Source: Alphaproteobacteria bacterium (lineage in GTDB: Bacteria > Pseudomonadota > Alphaproteobacteria > UBA8366). From it: a stretch of DNA of 64,000 bases. Of the stretch, positions 44,697 to 53,507 are shown piece after piece. The DNA is taken from NCBI GenBank assembly GCA_021774335.1, contig JAJFJD010000059.1, positions 62,001 through 126,000 of the forward strand. The letters are read 5' to 3'. Each line of letters starts with the position of its first letter. Positions within the stretch are counted from its first letter, which is position 1. The notes below the pieces were generated by a model. The model worked only from the letters and a program-made list of their open reading frames with translations, was not told the origin of the DNA and did no database searches. Position numbers and translations under genes: made by a program.

Positions 44697-45691
44697 CGGC
44701 GGCGCGCCGCATTCTGGCCGGCGCCGGACGCGTCACGCGCGTCATAGGCGCGGACGATGCGCGACACCAGCGGGTGCCGAACGACATCGCGCTCGGTGAA
44801 ATGAATGAAGGCGACGGACTCGACCTCGTCGAGGGTATCGACCGCGTCGCGCAATCCGGATTTTACGCCGCCCGGCAGGTCGATCTGACTCAGGTCGCCG
44901 GTGACCGCCATATGGCTGTTCTCGCCGATCCGCGTCAGGAACATCTTCATCTGCACCGGCGTGGTGTTCTGCGCTTCGTCCAGGATGACGAACGCATTGG
45001 TCAATGTCCGCCCGCGCATGAAGGCGAGCGGCGCGATTTCGATTTCTCCGGTCTCCAGCTTCTTCAAGACCTGGTCCGCCGGCATCGTGTCGTAAAGCGC
45101 ATCGTAGAGCGGCCGGAGATAAGGGTCGACTTTGTCCCGCATGTCGCCGGGCAAAAATCCCAAGCGTTCGCCCGCCTCGACCGCCGGTCGCGACAGCACG
45201 AGCCGGTCGACCTGTCCAGCCAGCAACATTTCGACCGCGTAGCATACCGCCAGGTAGGTCTTGCCGGTTCCGGCGGGGCCAATCCCGAAGACGAGTTCAT
45301 CGCGGCGCATCGCCTCGATATAGCGGGCCTGCGCCGGCGAGCGGGGCGATACCCGCTTGCGCCGCGTCTTGATGACCGGTTCGTCGCCATCCCGCTGTGA
45401 ATCGTTCTTGTCGGACATCCGCAACGCGGCGTCGACTTCGCCGGCATCGACGGGCAGGCCGCTTTTCACGCGGCCGTACAAGCGTTCAAGCGCCCGTTGC
45501 GCCAGGGCCGCAGGCTCCGCCGATCCCGCAATGACGATCTGGTTGCCGCGGCTGGTCAGCGAGACGCCGAGGCGCTGCTCGATCTGCGCCAGGTGTTTGT
45601 CATGTGAGCCATACAGCAGCGGAAGTAACCGGTTGTCTTCGAAATCAAGCAACAGGGTCGCGGCGTCGGCGGGTGTCGAAAGCTGTGTCAC
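44693..45691 (-). CDS. PhoH-like ATPase (YbeZ)
   Basis: A 332-residue P-loop ATPase. Walker A is GIGPAGTGKTYLAV (138-145 for the GPAGTGKT core) and Walker B NAFVILDEAQNT. The PhoH family includes YbeZ, which acts with YbeY in RNA metabolism. The N-terminal part (about 1-100) resembles an R3H/KH-like leader. It overlaps miaB (4 bases) and ybeY (4 bases), so miaB-phoH-ybeY are translationally coupled. Confidence 0.92.
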   Translation of the reverse strand: MTQLSTPADAATLLLDFEDNRLLPLLYGSHDKHLAQIEQRLGVSLTSRGNQIVIAGSAEPAALAQRALERLYGRVKSGLPVDAGEVDAALRMSDKNDSQRDGDEPVIKTRRKRVSPRSPAQARYIEAMRRDELVFGIGPAGTGKTYLAVCYAVEMLLAGQVDRLVLSRPAVEAGERLGFLPGDMRDKVDPYLRPLYDALYDTMPADQVLKKLETGEIEIAPLAFMRGRTLTNAFVILDEAQNTTPVQMKMFLTRIGENSHMAVTGDLSQIDLPGGVKSGLRDAVDTLDEVESVAFIHFTERDVVRHPLVSRIVRAYDARDASGAGQNAARRR

Positions 45692-47055
45692 GCGACCGCC
45701 ATCTCCCCGCGCGCCGGCATATCGACGAGTTCGCCCTTCAAACTGTTCGACGTGATCTCCACGATCCGTATCGGCCGGATGTCGCCGATCAACTGCTCTG
45801 TCGCGACGACATGGACCGGCTGCAGATAGGGCGACCGCCCGACCACCTGCCCGGCATGGCGGCCGCGGCTTTGGAACAGAACCGGCAGTTCGCAGCCAAG
45901 CTGGCTTTGATTGAACGCGTCCTGCTGCGCCCGCAACAGTTGCTGCAAGCCCGCCAGGCGCTCGTCCTTGACGGCTTCCGGCACCTGGTCGCCGATATCG
46001 GCGGCGGGCGTTCCCGGCCGTGGGCTGTATTTGAACGAAAAAGCCTGGGTGAAGCCGACCTCGGTGACCAGCGCCAGGGTCGCCGCAAAATCCTCGTCGC
46101 GCTCACCCGGAAATCCAACGATGAAATCGGACGACAGGGTAAGGTCCGGATTGGCTGACCGAAGATCATCGACGATCCGGCGATAGTCGTCGGCTCGATG
46201 GCGGCGGTTCATCGCCGCCAGGATCCGGTCGGACCCCGACTGTACCGGCAGATGCAGGAACGGCATCAACGCCGGAACCTCGCCATGGGCCGCGATCAGA
46301 TCGTCGTCCATGTCGCGCGGATGGCTGGTGGTGTACCGGATGCGGTGGAGCCGGTCGATCTCCGCCAACCGGCGAACCAGGCGGCCGAGCCGCCATTCGC
46401 GGCCATCCGGCCCGGTGCCGTGATAGGCATTCACGTTCTGGCCCAATAGCGTGATTTCGCGCGCGCCGCCGGCAACCAGCCGCTCGGCCTCGCGCACCAC
46501 GGCATCGATCGGCCGCGATTGTTCGGCGCCGCGCGTATACGGCACGACGCAGAAGGTGCAGAAGCGGTCGCAGCCTTCCTGGATCGTCAGGAATGCCGAC
46601 ACGCCGGGCGCCGCCGTCTCTTCCGGCAAGAAGTCGAACTTGTCCTCCGCCGGGAATTCCGTGTCGAGCACGCGGGCACCGTCGGCGCGTTCGATCTCGG
46701 CGATCATATCGGGCAGCCGGTGATAGGTTTGTGGGCCCAAAACGATGTCCACACTCGCGGCGCGGTCGAGAATTTCTTCGCCTTGCGCCTGGGCGACACA
46801 GCCGGCGACGGCGACGATCATGCGGCCGCCCTCGGCGCGGCGCTGCTCCTGAAGCGCGCGCAGCCGGCCCAGCTCCGAATAGACTTTTTCGGCCGCCTTC
46901 TCGCGGATATGGCAGGTGTTGAGGATCACCAGGTCGGCGCCGTCGGGCGACGGCGACGGGGTGTAGCCAAGCGGCGTCAGGACATCCACCATGCGGTCGG
47001 AGTCATAGACGTTCATCTGGCAGCCGTATGTTTTGATGTAGAGCTTCTTGCCCAC
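45688..47055 (-). CDS. miaB: tRNA-2-methylthio-N6-dimethylallyladenosine synthase
   Basis: A 455-residue radical-SAM methylthiotransferase. N-terminal UPF0004 cluster: YGCQMN, LNTCHIREKA and GCVAQ hold the three Cys of the auxiliary [4Fe-4S]; the radical-SAM motif is CDRFCTFC; a C-terminal TRAM domain ends the protein. It adds the 2-methylthio group to A37 of tRNA. I start at GTG 47055 (KKLYIKTYGCQMN); the frame is open to 47442, but that stretch has no similarity. It is the first gene of miaB-phoH-ybeY-corC-lnt. Confidence 0.94.
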   Translation of the reverse strand: MGKKLYIKTYGCQMNVYDSDRMVDVLTPLGYTPSPSPDGADLVILNTCHIREKAAEKVYSELGRLRALQEQRRAEGGRMIVAVAGCVAQAQGEEILDRAASVDIVLGPQTYHRLPDMIAEIERADGARVLDTEFPAEDKFDFLPEETAAPGVSAFLTIQEGCDRFCTFCVVPYTRGAEQSRPIDAVVREAERLVAGGAREITLLGQNVNAYHGTGPDGREWRLGRLVRRLAEIDRLHRIRYTTSHPRDMDDDLIAAHGEVPALMPFLHLPVQSGSDRILAAMNRRHRADDYRRIVDDLRSANPDLTLSSDFIVGFPGERDEDFAATLALVTEVGFTQAFSFKYSPRPGTPAADIGDQVPEAVKDERLAGLQQLLRAQQDAFNQSQLGCELPVLFQSRGRHAGQVVGRSPYLQPVHVVATEQLIGDIRPIRIVEITSNSLKGELVDMPARGEMAVA

Positions 47056-47524
47056 CGTCAGCAGCCTGCCTGCCGCCCCGGGGCATATCGCGTTTGGCTC
47101 TTGCCTGCGAAACTTCTGGTCAATGCGGTAAAGTCCGGACTTTCGGTCCTGTTCACCCTTGTTATAGCCCGTATCGGACCAATGAAAGATTAACTTTTCA
47201 CATATCCCCCGCCGTTTCAAGCGCCGGTAAAGGCCGGCCAATCCGGCAGTTGCGCCCACCCCGCCTCCGGAACGCGGGATTCCGCTGGATCGTCGCCGAA
47301 AATCTCGCCGAGCCGGCCGGAACGGGCCAAGTAAGCAGGTCGTTTTACCGAATGTGTCTGGCCGGCGCCGGGCGACTGCGTGTGTATCGACAATGCGCGT
47401 CTCTACCGCCTTTACCAAAATGACGTGCTGCAACGGTGGCACCCAATGGAGCAGTTGTATCGCCAGTCTGTGTGACGGTTTTGACGCGGATTTTTAATAA
47501 ACGGCGGCGTCTATTCTATTGGCT
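47056..47524. other. 469-base non-coding gap between miaB and fur
   Basis: I see no convincing gene. Small open frames here have no recognisable domain and odd composition. The minus strand has a TATAAC-like element near 47155-47160, about 100 bases before miaB, as a possible promoter; no strong hairpin terminator for fur is evident. Confidence 0.5.
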
Positions 47525-47953
47525 CTATTTTGTTGAGTTCTTTTTGGTTTTCAGTGGAATTCCATATAGTTCGAGGCGGTGATCAATGAGGTCGAAGCCC
47601 AGTTTTTTGGCCACGGCACGCTGCAACGCCTCGATTTCTTCGTTTTGGAATTCGATTACCTCACCAGTCTCGATATTGATCAGGTGATCATGGTGGATTT
47701 CGGTGGCTTCTTCATAGCGGGACCGGCCGTCGCGGAAATCATGCCGTTCCAGAATATCGGCCTCTTCGAAAAGCCGCACCGTTCGATAAACCGTGGCAAT
47801 GCTAATCCGCGAGTCGATACGCAAGGCACGCCGGTGCACGGCCTCGACATCGGGATGGTCGGTCGCTTCCGACAACACCCGTGCGATGACACGCCGCTGC
47901 GCGGTCATTTTCAGACCCTTATCGGCGCAAATTTTTTCGATTCGATCCGGCAC
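47525..47953 (-). CDS. fur: Fur-family metal-dependent regulator
   Basis: A 142-residue Fur-type repressor: winged helix (MTAQRRVIARVLSEATDHP, ISIATVYRTVRLFEEADIL) and the metal site TEIHHDHLINIETGEVIEF. No CxxC zinc-site cysteines are present, which is common in alphaproteobacterial Fur/Mur proteins. In this class the Fur homologue often responds to manganese (Mur) while Irr handles iron; the sequence alone cannot decide. It acts as a dimer on AT-rich boxes. It is separated from the MucR-like gene by 126 bases and stands in its own transcript or with mucR/rimI. Confidence 0.9.
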   Translation of the reverse strand: MPDRIEKICADKGLKMTAQRRVIARVLSEATDHPDVEAVHRRALRIDSRISIATVYRTVRLFEEADILERHDFRDGRSRYEEATEIHHDHLINIETGEVIEFQNEEIEALQRAVAKKLGFDLIDHRLELYGIPLKTKKNSTK

Positions 47954-48079
47954 GGCAACCCCGCTTCGTCTTTGCGAGATTAACTATAGTACGATCGCAA
48001 GGAAGAGACACCACCCGCGTGGCGTTGATCCACGCCACGCGCGTCCGGGCCCGCCCCTTGGACGCAACCGCAGATCCGT

Positions 48080-48511
48080 CTATACCGGACGGCTGCGGCG
48101 CGACCGGGTTCCCAGCCCGATTTGTTTGGCGAGACGACTGCGCTGTTTCGCGTAATTCGGCGCAACCATCGGATAATCCGGCGACAAGCCCCACCGCTCC
48201 CGATATTCCTCGGGCGTCATGTTGTAGGCGGTCTTGAGATGCCGTTTGAGCATCTTCAATTTCTTACCGTCCTCAAGACAGACGATGAAATCCGGCGTAA
48301 TCGATTTCTTGATTGGAACGGCTGGCGTCGGCCTGTCAGCGTTTCCGCCTTCGGCCCCACCGACCAACGCAAGCGTACGATAAACCTGTTCAATCAAACT
48401 CGGCAAATCGGAAAGCGCTACCGTATTATTGGAAACGTGAGCGGCAACAATCTCGGAAGTATGTCCAAGAATTTCTTCCCGTTTCACCTCTCCAGTGGAT
48501 GACTCTGTCAT
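48080..48511 (-). CDS. MucR/Ros-family transcriptional regulator
   Basis: A regulator of about 143 residues. The Ros/MucR signature VPIKKSITPDFIVCLEDGKKLKMLKRHLKT... with NMTPEEYRERWGL..YPMVAPNYAKQRS is nearly intact. The prokaryotic zinc finger normally uses Cys, Cys/Asp, His and His; here Cys-x2-Asp (CLED) and His (RHL) are present, but the second His position is Asn/Ala, as in MucR variants that bind DNA with fewer or no zinc ligands. MucR proteins are H-NS-like repressors at AT-rich DNA. I choose ATG 48511, preceded by AGGGG; ATG 48547 is an alternative. Confidence 0.88.
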   Translation of the reverse strand: MTESSTGEVKREEILGHTSEIVAAHVSNNTVALSDLPSLIEQVYRTLALVGGAEGGNADRPTPAVPIKKSITPDFIVCLEDGKKLKMLKRHLKTAYNMTPEEYRERWGLSPDYPMVAPNYAKQRSRLAKQIGLGTRSRRSRPV

Positions 48512-48711
48512 CGTTTCGTGCCCCTTTATTGATACGGTCACCTGCATGACCCGTTTTCCGCAGTTTTAGCGGAAAATTCTCCCACCTAATTATTCTTTCT
48601 TTTGGTTCCTCCGACTAACCGATTCTGCATGTCGTTTATAGTCGAAGAAACGTTAGTAACTATAGTGTAGCAAGCATTAGCCGTACACATCAAGAGAGGG
48701 TGATTCTTCTA

Positions 48712-49200
48712 CTATTTCGATGAATAGTCGGATTTTCTTACGGGATAGCGCATGATCAACGCTGAGACGCGGTGCCCGTTCTTTCGCAAATAGTATCCGC
48801 GGCGGCGGCCGACCTCGCGGAAACCGGTCCCTCGGTAGAGGGCAACCGCGCCAGGGTTATCCTCCCCCACCTCCAGAAACACGGCATCAACGCCACTCAG
48901 CGCCAGCCGAAAGACCGCATCGTTCAACAACGCCTGGCCTGTTCCGCGGCGGCGCTCGGCCACCGCGACCCCCAGACTCAAGATTTCACCTTCGCCCGCG
49001 ACGGCACGCGCAATGACGAAACCGGCGCCATATCGCTCGGCCGGATCGCCACGCCAGGCAATCGTCGCCCACGCGCCGGGCGACGCGATCAGCGATTCCA
49101 GCGCCGGGCGGGCATAAGGTTCATCGAAACTGCGGGCATAGAGGTCGACCAGAAGATCGAGATCGGCGGTCGTGACCGGTTGAACGGCAAGCGCCGTCAT
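48712..49200 (-). CDS. rimI: GNAT acetyltransferase, ribosomal protein S18 alanine acetyltransferase-like
   Basis: A 162-residue GNAT domain. The acetyl-CoA loop is at GVAVAERRRGTGQALL and the C-terminal GVDAVFLEVGEDNPGAVALYRGTGFREVGRRRGYY matches RimI. It acetylates the N-terminal alanine of S18 and in this lineage usually follows tsaB, as here. The start is ambiguous: GTG 49203 or ATG 49200, both overlapping the tsaB stop (TGATG arrangement), so translation is coupled. An AT-rich gap with no gene (48512-48711) separates it from mucR. Confidence 0.88.
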   Translation of the reverse strand: MTALAVQPVTTADLDLLVDLYARSFDEPYARPALESLIASPGAWATIAWRGDPAERYGAGFVIARAVAGEGEILSLGVAVAERRRGTGQALLNDAVFRLALSGVDAVFLEVGEDNPGAVALYRGTGFREVGRRRGYYLRKNGHRVSALIMRYPVRKSDYSSK

Positions 49201-49919
49201 CACCCGGGCTTCCGCGGCGCCGGTCGTACCTTCGGAGGCGTGGCATCGGGCGGCCGCAAGTAAAGAGGGCTGGGCGGCGAATCGCCAAGGCGCGGCGCCA
49301 CCGCCATCCAGCGTACGGCCGCCAACCGCCCCAGGACGGCGATATCGGGCAACCCGGCCCCATCGGCAGGCCGGACAACATAACCGGCCGCCGTCAGCGC
49401 CGGCGCGACTGCGCGGCCGCCATCCCCGGCAATGGCTATGTCGCCGGCGTCAAGGCCGCCTGCCATCAGATAGGCCGGCACCGCATCGGGAAGCAGCGCT
49501 GCCGGACCGGCAAGCGGCCGACCATCCGGATCGAAAAGCTGGACATAAGCGTCGGCGCGTTTGGAATCGAGCGCAGCCAGCACCGACAGACCGGGCGCCG
49601 CGTCCGCCGCCACAACCTCTAGTGTGGTAAGGCCGAGCACCGGACACCCCGCCGCCAACCCCATCGCCCGCGCCGCCGCCAGGCCGATCCGCACGCCGGT
49701 GAAGGCGCCCGGCCCGACTGTCACCGCAATGCCGTCCAGGCCGGCAACGCCCGACGGACCGGTCAATCCGGCCTCGCCCAGGATATCGGCGACCATCGGC
49801 ATCAGCGCCTCGGCATGGCCGCGCAGCATGTCTTCGCTGCGCGACGCGACGACCGCACCATCGGCAAAGACCGCGGCGGAGCAGCGGTTTGTCGCGGTAT
49901 CGATCGCCAACAGCATCAT
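49200..49919 (-). CDS. tsaB: tRNA threonylcarbamoyladenosine biosynthesis protein TsaB
   Basis: A 239-residue ASKHA-fold protein: MLLAIDTATNRCSAAVF at the N-terminus, SEDMLRGHAEALMPMV and VTVGPGAFTGVRIGLAAARAMGL are the TsaB signatures. With TsaD and TsaE it makes t6A37 in ANN-decoding tRNAs. ATG 49919 or 49916 is the start; the frame runs further upstream over a neighbouring gene without homology. It is followed by rimI. Confidence 0.92.
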   Translation of the reverse strand: MMLLAIDTATNRCSAAVFADGAVVASRSEDMLRGHAEALMPMVADILGEAGLTGPSGVAGLDGIAVTVGPGAFTGVRIGLAAARAMGLAAGCPVLGLTTLEVVAADAAPGLSVLAALDSKRADAYVQLFDPDGRPLAGPAALLPDAVPAYLMAGGLDAGDIAIAGDGGRAVAPALTAAGYVVRPADGAGLPDIAVLGRLAAVRWMAVAPRLGDSPPSPLYLRPPDATPPKVRPAPRKPG

Positions 49920-49938
49920 GACACTGGCCCGTCTCCTG

Positions 49939-50520
49939 TTACAGGACGCGGCAAACGGTATCGAAATCGAGCCGCGGTGCGCGGGGCTCGAGGGCCGATC
50001 CGTCGCCATGGCCGATATTGCACAGAAAATTGGATCGATACGGTGTCCCGTCGAAGAAAGCAGCGTCGACCTTGGCATTATCGAACCCGGACATCGGACC
50101 GCAATCCAGCCCCAGCGCACGGCAGGCGATCATCAGATAAGCGCCCTGCAGCGTGCCGTTGCGGAACGCAGTTTCTTCGATCAGCGCATCGTTCCCAGTG
50201 AACCACGCCCGCGCATCGGCGAACGGATAGAGATCCGGCAGGCGCTCGTGAAAATCCATGTCATAGCCGATGATCGCTGTCACCGGGGCGGCCATGGTCT
50301 TGTCCACATTGCCCGGTATCAGACAGGGCCGCAGTTTTTCTTTCGCTTCGGCGGATGCGACGAAGACGAAGCGGCCGGGGGAACAGTTCGCGCTGGTCGG
50401 GGCCATCTTCAACAGGTCGTAGACGGCACGCAGCTGGTCTTCCCCGACCGTGGCGTCTTTCCAGTCGCGGTGCGACCGGGCAGCGTTGAATAAAATGTCG
50501 AGGGCGGCCTGATCCAGCAT
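49939..50520 (-). CDS. nitroreductase-family protein (RutE/HadB-like malonic semialdehyde reductase)
   Basis: A 193-residue FMN-dependent NAD(P)H oxidoreductase. MLDQAALDILFNAARSHRDW at the start, KMAPTSANCSPGRFVF (FMN-binding) and RNGTLQGAYLMIACRALGLDCGPMSGFD match the RutE/HadB subgroup that reduces malonic semialdehyde. No rut (pyrimidine-degradation) genes are nearby, so the substrate is uncertain. It starts 20 bases from tsaB on the same strand and lies opposite the deacetylase gene. It is a likely accessory gene in an otherwise housekeeping stretch. Confidence 0.85.
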   Translation of the reverse strand: MLDQAALDILFNAARSHRDWKDATVGEDQLRAVYDLLKMAPTSANCSPGRFVFVASAEAKEKLRPCLIPGNVDKTMAAPVTAIIGYDMDFHERLPDLYPFADARAWFTGNDALIEETAFRNGTLQGAYLMIACRALGLDCGPMSGFDNAKVDAAFFDGTPYRSNFLCNIGHGDGSALEPRAPRLDFDTVCRVL

Positions 50521-50676
50521 TGTTTTCTTCCCCTTGATTGCGCGTCGTCACGCTTTTCTTGGTCCTGCCGCCGGGCCGTGCCCGGACAACGGGTCATTCG
50601 ATAACCGCTTGTCGCGATTCGCGAAGCGGCCTATACCTGTCACACTTTCGGAACCGAGTGCTTGCCCGATTCCATC

Positions 50677-51738
50677 ATGAAATACAACATTCCCGGCCGA
50701 CGGCAATGGTTGACGATCAGCGCGCTGGCCGCGCTGGCGGTGCCGCTGATGGCACCCGAAACCACGGCCCAAACCGCGGCCAAGAATCCGACATCCGCCG
50801 TCGCGGTCATGTATCACCGCTTTGGCGAAGATGCCCATCCCAGCACTAATATAAAGCTCGAACAATTCGACGCCCATCTCGCGGAACTCTCGAGCGGCAA
50901 ATACACCGTCCTGCCGCTGCCGGAAATCACCGCCGCGCTGCGTTCGGGCACGCCGCTGCCGGACCGCGCCGTCGCCATCACCATCGACGACGCCTACCGG
51001 TCGGTCTACACCGAAGCTTGGCCACGGCTGCGCAAGGCCGGCCTGCCGTTCACCCTGTTTGTGGCGACCGAACCGGTAGAGCAACGCCTGCCGGGCTTCA
51101 TGACCTGGGATCAGATTCGCGAACTGCGCGATGCCGGGGTGACCATCGGCGCCCACACCCATTCGCATGCGCATCTTGCGAAAGGCTCGCTCGCCGCGGC
51201 CAAGGCCGAGATCGACACATCGAACGCCATCCTGAAGCGCGAACTCGGCGCGGTACCGCCGCTGTTCGCCTATCCGTTCGGCGAATCCTCGGCCGAGGTC
51301 ACGGCGCTGGTCCGCGCCGCCGGCCACAGCACCGCCTTCGGACAGCATTCTGGCGTCATGGAATCGGGCCAATCGCCCTACTATCTGCCGCGCTTTGCGC
51401 TGAACGAAACCTATGGTGGGATGGACCGGCTGACGCTTGTCCTGAACGCGTTGCCGGTGCCGGTGACCGGCATCGTGCCGACCGACCCGCTGATCAAGCC
51501 ATCCGCCAACCCGCCGGCCTTCGGATTCACCGTTGATAAATCGGTGCGGGGCTTATCACAACTCGCCTGTTACCACTCGCAAACCGGCAAGGCGACAATC
51601 GAACGGCTTGGCGCGCAGCGCATCGAAGTGCGCTTCAATGGCGAATTCCGAAAGGGCCGGTCGCGGATCAACTGCACCATGCCTGGACCCGGCGGCCGAT
51701 GGCGCTGGCTCGGCATGCAGTATTACGTGAAGCCGTAA
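50677..51738 (+). CDS. exported polysaccharide deacetylase family protein
   Basis: A 353-residue protein with a signal peptide (hydrophobic about 10-30, ending ETTAQ) and an NodB-like deacetylase domain: VAVMYHRFGED, TIDDAYRSVYTEAWPRL (catalytic Asp pair) and the metal-binding IGAHTHSHAHL (His-x3-His). FAYPFGESSAEV is motif 3. It should act on N-acetylated polysaccharide in the periplasm. A C-terminal extension (about 255-353) ends in MPGPGGRWRWLGMQYYVKP. ATG 50677 is preferred over TTG 50662. It is the only rightward gene in this part and converges on the glucosaminidase gene. Confidence 0.88.
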   Translation: MKYNIPGRRQWLTISALAALAVPLMAPETTAQTAAKNPTSAVAVMYHRFGEDAHPSTNIKLEQFDAHLAELSSGKYTVLPLPEITAALRSGTPLPDRAVAITIDDAYRSVYTEAWPRLRKAGLPFTLFVATEPVEQRLPGFMTWDQIRELRDAGVTIGAHTHSHAHLAKGSLAAAKAEIDTSNAILKRELGAVPPLFAYPFGESSAEVTALVRAAGHSTAFGQHSGVMESGQSPYYLPRFALNETYGGMDRLTLVLNALPVPVTGIVPTDPLIKPSANPPAFGFTVDKSVRGLSQLACYHSQTGKATIERLGAQRIEVRFNGEFRKGRSRINCTMPGPGGRWRWLGMQYYVKP

Positions 51739-51786
51739 AATTCGACGTGGCGTTTGCGTGGGGAAAGCCGGCGCTAAGCCGAACGG

Positions 51787-52773
51787 TCAGACGTCAGATC
51801 CCTCGTGCGGGCTCTTGTCGCTCAGCCGGGCGGCATCGAGCGGCGCCAGCTTGTTGGTGCGAATGACGCTGCGCAGCAGGTCGAGATACGCGCCCTTTTT
51901 CTCCGAATAGGAAATCATCGCCGGCAGTAGATTGTGCCCAGCCAGCCGCTTTCCTTCGGACCGCATGCCAGTGCGCATGTCGCGCAGCCCGGCATAGGCA
52001 CGGTGCGTGTTCAGGTTATGCATATAGGAGCGCACCGAATCGCCGAGATGGTCGAAGCTGCGAATCTTGTGCGATTTCCCGACATCGCGGCCGCTCGGCA
52101 CGATGCCCTTGTGTTTCGCCGTGGTCCATTGCCCGAAGGCGGCGTTGCCCTCGCGGACGAAGCGCGACGTTCCCCACCCGCTTTCGATCGCGGCCTGGGC
52201 GAGCGCCAGCGACGGCGGCACCGCGTCAACGCGGCGCAGCAGCAGGTCGAGACGATTCGGGTCGGTCCTGTATTCCGTGGCAATCGCTTCCAGGCGATGC
52301 TGCTGGTCAGGGCTCAAGTCGCTGCCGGCGGCCAGCTTGGCATCGAATACCAGAAGCTGCGCCCGTTGCCGCAATACCCGTTCGTTAGCGTTCAGAACCA
52401 ACGGCAGCATCAGGCGCAGGAAAACGGCCTTGCGCTCACGTGACTGCTTCAACGCGCTGAGTCCATCCGGCATCTTGGACAGGAACAGACGCGGCACCGG
52501 CATATTGTCCTTCCGGACCGCGTCGAGATCGTAGCCCATGGACGCGAAATGGCGGCTCAACTTAGCTGGCGTCGCAAAAGCGAGAATGGCCGACGGCTTC
52601 CGCATGCCGACCATGCCGGCCTGGTCAAGAATGGCGGCGACATGCTGCTGCACCGGCGGCACAAAGGCGGCCGCAGCCCCGGCCATCAGAATCCCGGCAA
52701 CGCCGACGGTCCAAGCGCGCGACCGTCGCATTGCGCCGTTTTTAGTCTGGGTATGAGCCGGGATTTTTTTCAT
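51787..52773 (-). CDS. exported glucosaminidase (Bax-like)
   Basis: A 328-residue protein with a basic N-terminus and one hydrophobic segment (about 22-40), then a domain with LALAQAAIESGWGTSRFVREGNAAFGQWT (catalytic Glu in AIESGWG), HKIRSFDHLGDSVRSYMHNLNTH and a C-terminal PAMISYSEKKGAYLDLLRSVI. This is the Bax/ mannosyl-glycoprotein endo-beta-N-acetylglucosaminidase (GH73-like) group. It probably hydrolyses peptidoglycan at the envelope. It is convergent with the deacetylase gene, only 48 bases between stops. Confidence 0.86.
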   Translation of the reverse strand: MKKIPAHTQTKNGAMRRSRAWTVGVAGILMAGAAAAFVPPVQQHVAAILDQAGMVGMRKPSAILAFATPAKLSRHFASMGYDLDAVRKDNMPVPRLFLSKMPDGLSALKQSRERKAVFLRLMLPLVLNANERVLRQRAQLLVFDAKLAAGSDLSPDQQHRLEAIATEYRTDPNRLDLLLRRVDAVPPSLALAQAAIESGWGTSRFVREGNAAFGQWTTAKHKGIVPSGRDVGKSHKIRSFDHLGDSVRSYMHNLNTHRAYAGLRDMRTGMRSEGKRLAGHNLLPAMISYSEKKGAYLDLLRSVIRTNKLAPLDAARLSDKSPHEGSDV

Positions 52774-52803
52774 GTGCCTGTATGTTCATCGGGACGCGGG
52801 CGG

Positions 52804-53367
52804 CTAAACGCCGACAGCGCGCACCTCGACAACCTCCGGAATATAATGTTTGAGCATGTTCTCGATGCCCATCTTCAGCGTGGCCGTCGAACTCGGGCAG
52901 CCTGCACAGGCACCCTGCATCGTTAGGAAGACCACACCCTCTTCGAAACCGTGATAGACGATATCGCCGCCATCCATCGCCACTGCTGGGCGGACGCGGG
53001 TATCGAGCAATTCCTTGATCTGCGTGACAATCTCGTCGTCATCCTCGGAGGCTGCGTTGCCGTCCGTACCATCCGCCGCATCGGTCATGACCGACCGGCC
53101 GGCTGTGAAATGTTCCATGATCGCACCAAGCAGGGCGGGCTTCATGATGTGCCATTCGTGCTCGGCGGTCTTGGTGATCGTGATGAAGTCACGGGCAAAG
53201 AAAACCGCCCCAACCCCGTCGACATCGAACAAGCGGGCCGCCAGCGGCGACCGGGTGCCCGCATCCTCGGCGGTCGTGAAGTCGGCCGTGCCGGTTTCGA
53301 GCACAGTCTGCCCGGGCAGGAACTTCAATGTCGCCGGGTTTGGCGTCTGTTCGGTCTGAATGAACAT
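52804..53367 (-). CDS. nfuA: NfuA/NifU-family iron-sulfur scaffold
   Basis: A 187-residue protein. The N-terminal Nfu-N domain starts FIQTEQTPNPATLKFLPGQ and the C-terminal NifU domain has CAGCPSS (Cys154, Cys157), the CxxC that binds a shared [4Fe-4S] cluster in the dimer. It carries clusters to apoproteins. ATG 53367 is the natural start (MFIQTEQ); the frame extends to 53430 without homology. It lies 30 bases before the glucosaminidase on the same strand. Confidence 0.95.
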   Translation of the reverse strand: MFIQTEQTPNPATLKFLPGQTVLETGTADFTTAEDAGTRSPLAARLFDVDGVGAVFFARDFITITKTAEHEWHIMKPALLGAIMEHFTAGRSVMTDAADGTDGNAASEDDDEIVTQIKELLDTRVRPAVAMDGGDIVYHGFEEGVVFLTMQGACAGCPSSTATLKMGIENMLKHYIPEVVEVRAVGV

Positions 53368-53507
53368 TTTCTCGATCTCTCCTGCCGAGCCAACGCCCGG
53401 CGATCCGTTGGTGATAGAATGCCTGCTCACTGGGGTTAAACAATTACACTTTTGAAGTAGTCCTTTAGCCCGAAAGCAGGGGTTTCCCTAACTCAGTTAG
53501 AAAATAT

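Noticed and set aside
47094..47423. 109-codon open frame in the miaB-fur gap
   Set aside because: No ribosome site at good spacing, no known domain and Pro/Arg-rich random composition.
53488..53500. CTAACT-C-AGTTAG palindrome between usp and nfuA as an IscR-type or other operator
   Set aside because: It does not match the IscR type 1 or 2 site and the 1-base loop cannot form an RNA hairpin; left unannotated.
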